From Nonomuraea endophytica (GTDB taxonomy: Bacteria > Actinomycetota > Actinomycetes > Streptosporangiales > Streptosporangiaceae): a stretch of DNA of 64,000 nt. The notes under the pieces were generated by a model that saw only the letters and a list, made by a program, of their open reading frames with translations, ran no database searches and was not told the origin of the DNA. The translations under genes and the position numbers were made by a program. The stretch lies in NCBI RefSeq assembly GCF_014203235.1, contig NZ_JACHIN010000001.1, positions 1,240,001 through 1,304,000 on the forward strand, given 5' to 3'. Of this stretch, positions 60,466-64,000 are shown in pieces. Numbering within the stretch: the stretch's first letter is position 1; each line of letters starts with the position of its first letter.

Positions 60466-61094
60466 GCAGCGGCATCAGGGTGCTGGTGGCCGACGATCAC
60501 GCGGCGGTCCGGGCGGGGATCGTGCTGATACTCGGCGGCACCGACGACATCGAGGTGGTCGGTCAGGCGGCCGACGGCGTCGAGGCCGTGGCGATGGCGC
60601 GGGAGTTGCGGCCGGACGTGGTGCTGATGGACGTGCGCATGCCGCGGATGGACGGGATCTCGGCGGCCCGCGAGCTGGCCGGGGTCAGTGACGTGCTGAT
60701 CCTGACCACGTTCGATCTCGACGAGTATGTCTTCGGGGCGTTGCGGGCGGGCGCGGTGGGGTTCCTGCTGAAGAACACCGACGCCGACGCGCTGGTGGCC
60801 GCGGTGCGGCTGGTCGCGAAGGGTGACGGGCTGATCTCGCCGTCGGTGACGCGCAGGTTGATCTCGGCGTTCGCCCAGCAGCCGGAACGGCGGGAGCCCC
60901 AGGAACTGGAGACCCTGACGCCACGCGAGCGGGAGGTGCTGGCCTGCGTGGCGCGCGGTCTGTCCAACGCCGAGATCGCCAAGGAGCTCGACATGGCAGA
61001 GGCGACCACGAAGACCCATGTCAGCCGGGTGCTCAACAAGCTGGGGCTGCGCAGCCGCGTACAGGCGGCGATCTACTACTCGGAGGGTGGCTGA
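60462..61094 (+). CDS. NarL/LuxR-type response regulator
   Basis: 210 residues. The receiver domain has VLVADDHAAVRAGI, the phospho-Asp in VVLMDVRMPRMDG (about residue 55) and LLKNTDADALV. The C-terminal LuxR helix-turn-helix is LTPREREVLACVARGLSNAE with IAKELDMAEATTKTHVSRV. Partner of the kinase upstream. Confidence 0.95.
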   Translation: MSSGIRVLVADDHAAVRAGIVLILGGTDDIEVVGQAADGVEAVAMARELRPDVVLMDVRMPRMDGISAARELAGVSDVLILTTFDLDEYVFGALRAGAVGFLLKNTDADALVAAVRLVAKGDGLISPSVTRRLISAFAQQPERREPQELETLTPREREVLACVARGLSNAEIAKELDMAEATTKTHVSRVLNKLGLRSRVQAAIYYSEGG

Positions 61095-61118
61095 GGCGCG
61101 TCAGGGACGCGCCTCAGC
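61090..61118. terminator. Strong bidirectional hairpin
   Basis: GCTGAGGCGCGTC and GACGCGCCTCAGC are exact reverse complements with a 3-base loop, 13 bp of stem, placed exactly between the converging response regulator and TolB-like genes. Confidence 0.75.
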
Positions 61119-61119
61119 G

Positions 61120-62352
61120 TCACCTGCGGATGGCCTTCAGGTTGACGACGGTCAACTCCTTGCCGCCGCCCTTCTCCTCGGTCGTGCACGAGTCGTTCTC
61201 GCACTTCTGGACGCCCTCGGCGTCGTCGTCCCAGGCGAGGAGGCCGGGCAGGGTCCAGTAGCCGAGCCCTTCCTTGCCGAAGGAGACCAGCCGGTCGCTC
61301 CTGAGGTCGTAGGCCTGCTGCCCATTCGAGCCGCCGCCCACGACGCTGAGAACGTCGTCCTGTAGCCGCTCCTCGGGCGTGTGCATGGCCATCCCCTTGG
61401 GGAGAAGCTTCCGCGAGTCGCCTTGGGGCCCCTGCGAGAACATGCGGTCGTCCCGGGTGCCGATGCACTTGTGCTCGTTGCAGAGGACGCCTTCGTCACC
61501 CTTGTCCACGGAGATGTCGATGGAGTTGCCGGTCTCCAGGTTGACCAGCCGGGTCTGGTTGCGTTTGCCCTGCGGGCCGGGGCCGAAGGCGTACGCCCAT
61601 GGCCAGGCGTTCAGGTGGAGGTCGTCGGTGCCCTGGATCTTCTCCGGTTCGCCTCCGGTCAGCGGGATGCGGTAGACGCCGCCGGCGCGTACCGACCAGA
61701 CGACGTGGTCAGCGGTGACGCTCAGGACTTCGATCCGCGCCTGGTCGCCGGTCAGTTCCGTGAGCCGGCGGGGCTCGCCGCCGGCCCGCGGCATGACCCA
61801 GATGTCGGCCCAGACGTCCTTGTTGTTGGGCGTTTCGCCGTACCAGACGATCTGCTGGTCGTTGGACCCCCATTCCTGGACGAAGTATCCGCGCCTGGGT
61901 TCGGGTACCTCGCCCAGTTCGCGTGTGGTCTTGGTCGTCATGTCGTAGACGACCACGCGGCCGGCCTTTTCGAATGACTTGTCCGCGGCCAGCAGGATCT
62001 CCGTCGGGCTGATCGTGGCGACCGGGCGGTATTTCCACCCGTTGGACGCTACGCGCGGGACCTTGGCGATCGCCTCCGGCCAGACGACGGTGACGTGTTC
62101 GATCGGGCTCGTTGTGCTGGTCGTGGTGATCTGGGTCGCCGGTCCGGCCTGTCCGCCCCCGCTGGACAGGGCGAAAGCCGTACCCCCGACGAGGACGACG
62201 ACCGCCGCGGCGGCCAGCGCCATCCGCGCCCATTGCCCCTTCTTGTGCCCTCGGCGGCGGGCGGCCACCGCTTCCGTCAGTCCGCCCGGTAGGGGTTTGG
62301 CCTGGTCGGCGGCCGCTCGGAGCGTCCGCACCAGGTCTTCTTCGCTTCTCAT
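61120..62352 (-). CDS. Membrane-anchored beta-propeller-like partner of an ECF sigma factor
   Basis: 410 residues from the ATG at 62352, overlapping the sigma stop (ATGA). A cytoplasmic N-terminal part (MRSEEDLVRTLRAAADQAKP) and a helix at about 42-60 precede a large extracellular domain. That domain has repeated TolB/WD-like strands (IWVMPRAGGEPRRLTELTGD, GGVYRIPLTGGEPEKIQG) and two Cys pairs (VLCNEHKCIG, KCENDSCTT). By position it is the likely regulator of the sigma factor. Confidence 0.83.
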   Translation of the reverse strand: MRSEEDLVRTLRAAADQAKPLPGGLTEAVAARRRGHKKGQWARMALAAAAVVVLVGGTAFALSSGGGQAGPATQITTTSTTSPIEHVTVVWPEAIAKVPRVASNGWKYRPVATISPTEILLAADKSFEKAGRVVVYDMTTKTTRELGEVPEPRRGYFVQEWGSNDQQIVWYGETPNNKDVWADIWVMPRAGGEPRRLTELTGDQARIEVLSVTADHVVWSVRAGGVYRIPLTGGEPEKIQGTDDLHLNAWPWAYAFGPGPQGKRNQTRLVNLETGNSIDISVDKGDEGVLCNEHKCIGTRDDRMFSQGPQGDSRKLLPKGMAMHTPEERLQDDVLSVVGGGSNGQQAYDLRSDRLVSFGKEGLGYWTLPGLLAWDDDAEGVQKCENDSCTTEEKGGGKELTVVNLKAIRR

Positions 62353-62825
62353 CGCGCCTCCTGAAGCACTCGCTTGATGCGGAGCTTGTCCAGGGCGCGG
62401 GCCGCCTGGCTGCGTACGGTCCCCCGCGAGACGCCCATGATCTCGGCGATCTCGGCGTCGGCGAGGTCCTCGTAGTAGCGCAACACGAGCACGGCTCGTT
62501 GTTTGCGCGGCAGCTCCTGGAGCTCGGCCCACAGGTCGGCGTCGCCGTACCTGTCGGACCTGCCCTCTTCCGGTACGTCGGCGACAAGGTCCTCCCGGTG
62601 CCGCCGACGCCAGGCGCTGATGTGCAGCCTGGTCATCGTCGTGCGAACGTACCCCTCGGGGTTCTGTTTGTTCTGCACGCGATGCCAGGCGTCACCCAGG
62701 CGCGCCAGTGCCTCCTGGACAAGATCCGCCGCGTCCTCCGAGTTTCCGGACAGCACATAGCCGTACCGGAGGAGGGCGTCCCCCCTCGCTCGGACGAACT
62801 CGTCGAAATCAGCTGTGTGGTCCAC
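62349..62825 (-). CDS. ECF sigma factor, SigE-like family
   Basis: 158 residues from a GTG. Region 2: FVRARGDALLRYGYVLSGNS with DAADLVQEALARLGDAW; region 4: DLADAEIAEIMGVSRGTVRS. The compact size and the FVRARGDALLR opening are typical of the actinomycete SigE-type group. Coupled to the propeller protein. Confidence 0.92.
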   Translation of the reverse strand: MDHTADFDEFVRARGDALLRYGYVLSGNSEDAADLVQEALARLGDAWHRVQNKQNPEGYVRTTMTRLHISAWRRRHREDLVADVPEEGRSDRYGDADLWAELQELPRKQRAVLVLRYYEDLADAEIAEIMGVSRGTVRSQAARALDKLRIKRVLQEAR

Positions 62826-62864
62826 GTATCCAAGGAGCGGCGGACGCGCGCTTCTGTTGCACGG

Positions 62865-63320
62865 CTATTCGGGGACGTACAGGAAGAGCACTTCCGCGGT
62901 GCAGGCCGGGCGGCGCTCGCCCTCGACCTCGATCGTGACGTTCAGCGTGGTGAGCTGGCCGGCGGGGCTGCCCTTGACCGCGGCCAGCTCGGCCGTGGCG
63001 CGCACGCGCGAGCCGACCGGGATGGGCTTGGGGAAGCGGACCTTGTTCAGGCCGAAGTTGACCGCCATCGCGATGCTCTGGACCTCGACCAGCTCCTCCA
63101 GGAACGACGGCAGCAGCGACAGGCTGAGGTAGCCGTGGGCGATCGTGCCGCCGAACGGGCTCTGCTCGGCCCGCTCGACGTCGACGTGGATCCACTGGTG
63201 GTCGTCGGTGGCGTCGGCGAAGAGGTTGACCTGCTCCTGGGTGACGGTGCGCCACTCGGTCGGGCCGAAGGTCTCGCCGGCGCTCGCCTTGAGCTCCTGA
63301 AGGTTCGCGAAGGTCCGCAT
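62865..63320 (-). CDS. MaoC-family hydratase
   Basis: 151 residues, hotdog fold. The hydratase 2 motif is LFADATDDHQWIHVD with the Asp and His at about residues 36 and 41, followed by PFGGTIAHGYLSLSLLPSF. It would hydrate 2-enoyl thioesters. The ATG at 63320 is chosen because the conserved domain starts soon after it. Confidence 0.92.
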   Translation of the reverse strand: MRTFANLQELKASAGETFGPTEWRTVTQEQVNLFADATDDHQWIHVDVERAEQSPFGGTIAHGYLSLSLLPSFLEELVEVQSIAMAVNFGLNKVRFPKPIPVGSRVRATAELAAVKGSPAGQLTTLNVTIEVEGERRPACTAEVLFLYVPE

Positions 63321-63480
63321 GGGTCGGAACGCTATTGGGCGGTCGGCGTGGCTGCCAAGTTCAACCACTTGCTAGCTCGCGGGTGAGTACTTCCTTGCGT
63401 CGGGGGTGGTGTTGCGAAGATCTTTACTCGAAAGCATCGCGCAGGTGTTCGAGTGCGCGCTACAGTTCTGGGTATCGAAT

Positions 63481-63494
63481 CGAACACGGGTTCG
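63481..63494 (+). promoter_or_regulatory. LexA (SOS) box
   Basis: CGAACACGGGTTCG matches the actinobacterial LexA site CGAAC-N4-GTTCG with perfect arms and a preceding T. It lies 20 bases before the ATG of the ATPase gene. Confidence 0.75.
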
Positions 63495-63514
63495 GCCAGG
63501 TGAGAGGGGGTGCC

Positions 63515-64000
63515 ATGCTCGTCCAGACACGCCGTAGCTGTTTCTTCCCAAATCTACGACGACCGCTATACCCGGCAATAAAGTCCGAGAGCGTGGACCC
63601 CGTGCGCAATCCCTACGCCCCCGGTGCCGGACAGCGTCCCCCAGAGCTGGCCGGCCGTGATCGAGAGCTGCAGCAGTTCGAGGTGGTGCTGGAGCGAGTG
63701 GCCCGCGGCCGCCCCGAGCGCAGCATGGTCGTCACCGGCCTGCGCGGCGTGGGCAAGACCGTCCTGCTCAACACCTTCAAGTCCATGGCGATGCAGCGGC
63801 TGTGGGGCACCGGCAAGATCGAGGCCAGGCCCGACCAGTCGATCCGCCGCCCCGTCTCCGCCGCCCTGCACATGGCGATCCGCGAGCTGGCCCCGCGCCA
63901 CCGCGCGCCCGAGCGCATCGAGGAGTTCCTCGGCGTGCTCAAGGCGTTCGCGATGCGCGACCCGGCCGCCGCCAAGGGCACCTCCCACTGGTCGCCCGGC
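63515..64000 (+). CDS. AAA/Orc1-like ATPase (3' end outside window)
   Basis: 162 residues visible. AGGGGG lies just before the ATG at 63515; a GTG at 63593 is an alternative giving a shorter N-terminus. PPELAGRDRELQQFEVVLER precedes the P-loop VVTGLRGVGKTVLLNTFKSM, the arrangement of Orc1/Cdc6-like and defence-type AAA ATPases. The LexA box upstream suggests induction by DNA damage. The C-terminal domains that would define function are missing. Confidence 0.8.
   Translation, partial: MLVQTRRSCFFPNLRRPLYPAIKSESVDPVRNPYAPGAGQRPPELAGRDRELQQFEVVLERVARGRPERSMVVTGLRGVGKTVLLNTFKSMAMQRLWGTGKIEARPDQSIRRPVSAALHMAIRELAPRHRAPERIEEFLGVLKAFAMRDPAAAKGTSHWSPG

Overview
The window is 64 kb of very GC-rich DNA with near-saturated G/C third codon positions, frequent GTG starts, many 4-base stop/start overlaps, and gene families confined to or typical of filamentous actinomycetes: two Cvn-type conservons, CU044_5270 and SCO6745 family proteins, a TipA regulator and an Fxs RiPP locus. 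I infer a Streptosporangiales-type actinomycete (Nonomuraea or a relative). The species cannot be fixed from sequence reading alone.

Left part (1-13 kb): a cell-surface polysaccharide locus. UDP-GlcNAc 2-epimerase (wecB) and UDP-ManNAc dehydrogenase (wecC) would supply UDP-ManNAc uronate to three glycosyltransferases, next to a membrane-anchored DUF4434 protein cut by the window edge. It is followed by a tightly coupled leftward operon, DUF1206 membrane protein - phospholipase D - two PAP2 phosphatases, which reads as a phospholipid-to-diacylglycerol module. From 12.5 to 22.7 kb come regulators paired with oxidoreductases (XRE/SDR, MarR, LysR/quinone reductase), a lipoprotein, a flotillin with a frameshifted NfeD partner, a Tat-exported FAD oxidoreductase coupled to a PrsW-type membrane protease, and an SDR.

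Middle part: a complete conservon (22.8-26.3 kb, NIT-domain histidine kinase, roadblock, DUF742, GTPase) and a second, reduced conservon (27.3-29.8 kb, kinase and DUF742 only). At 32-39 kb lies the most notable locus: a radical SAM/SPASM maturase of FxsB type, a convergent NB-ARC/TPR protein of FxsT type, a 58-residue peptide that looks like an FxsA precursor with an unusual tail, and a following nSTAND-type ATPase/TPR protein plus a membrane protein. This is a candidate cyclophane RiPP system linked to NTPase signalling. Next come an MFS exporter whose frame runs antisense through its neighbour, an NAD+-dependent DNA ligase, and an Otr(A)-like ribosomal protection protein with a putative leader ORF. 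After these is an ECF sigma - CU044_5270 - CDP-alcohol phosphatidyltransferase operon.

Right part (47.5-64 kb): small regulator/enzyme pairs with readable operators (TetR/FAD monooxygenase, TetR/deazaflavin reductase with twin palindromes), a leaderless-looking ArsR regulator coupled to a YbaK-cupin fusion, a STAS protein, an SCO6745 protein, a TipA-type regulator with a textbook 19-bp MerR spacer, and a B12-binding radical SAM protein. tRNA-Arg(ACG) carries a decayed tyrosine integrase beside it, the scar of an integrated element. The window ends with a two-component system, an ECF sigma factor and its membrane-anchored partner, a MaoC hydratase, and an ATPase preceded by a LexA box. No rRNA, CRISPR array or intact insertion sequence was seen.
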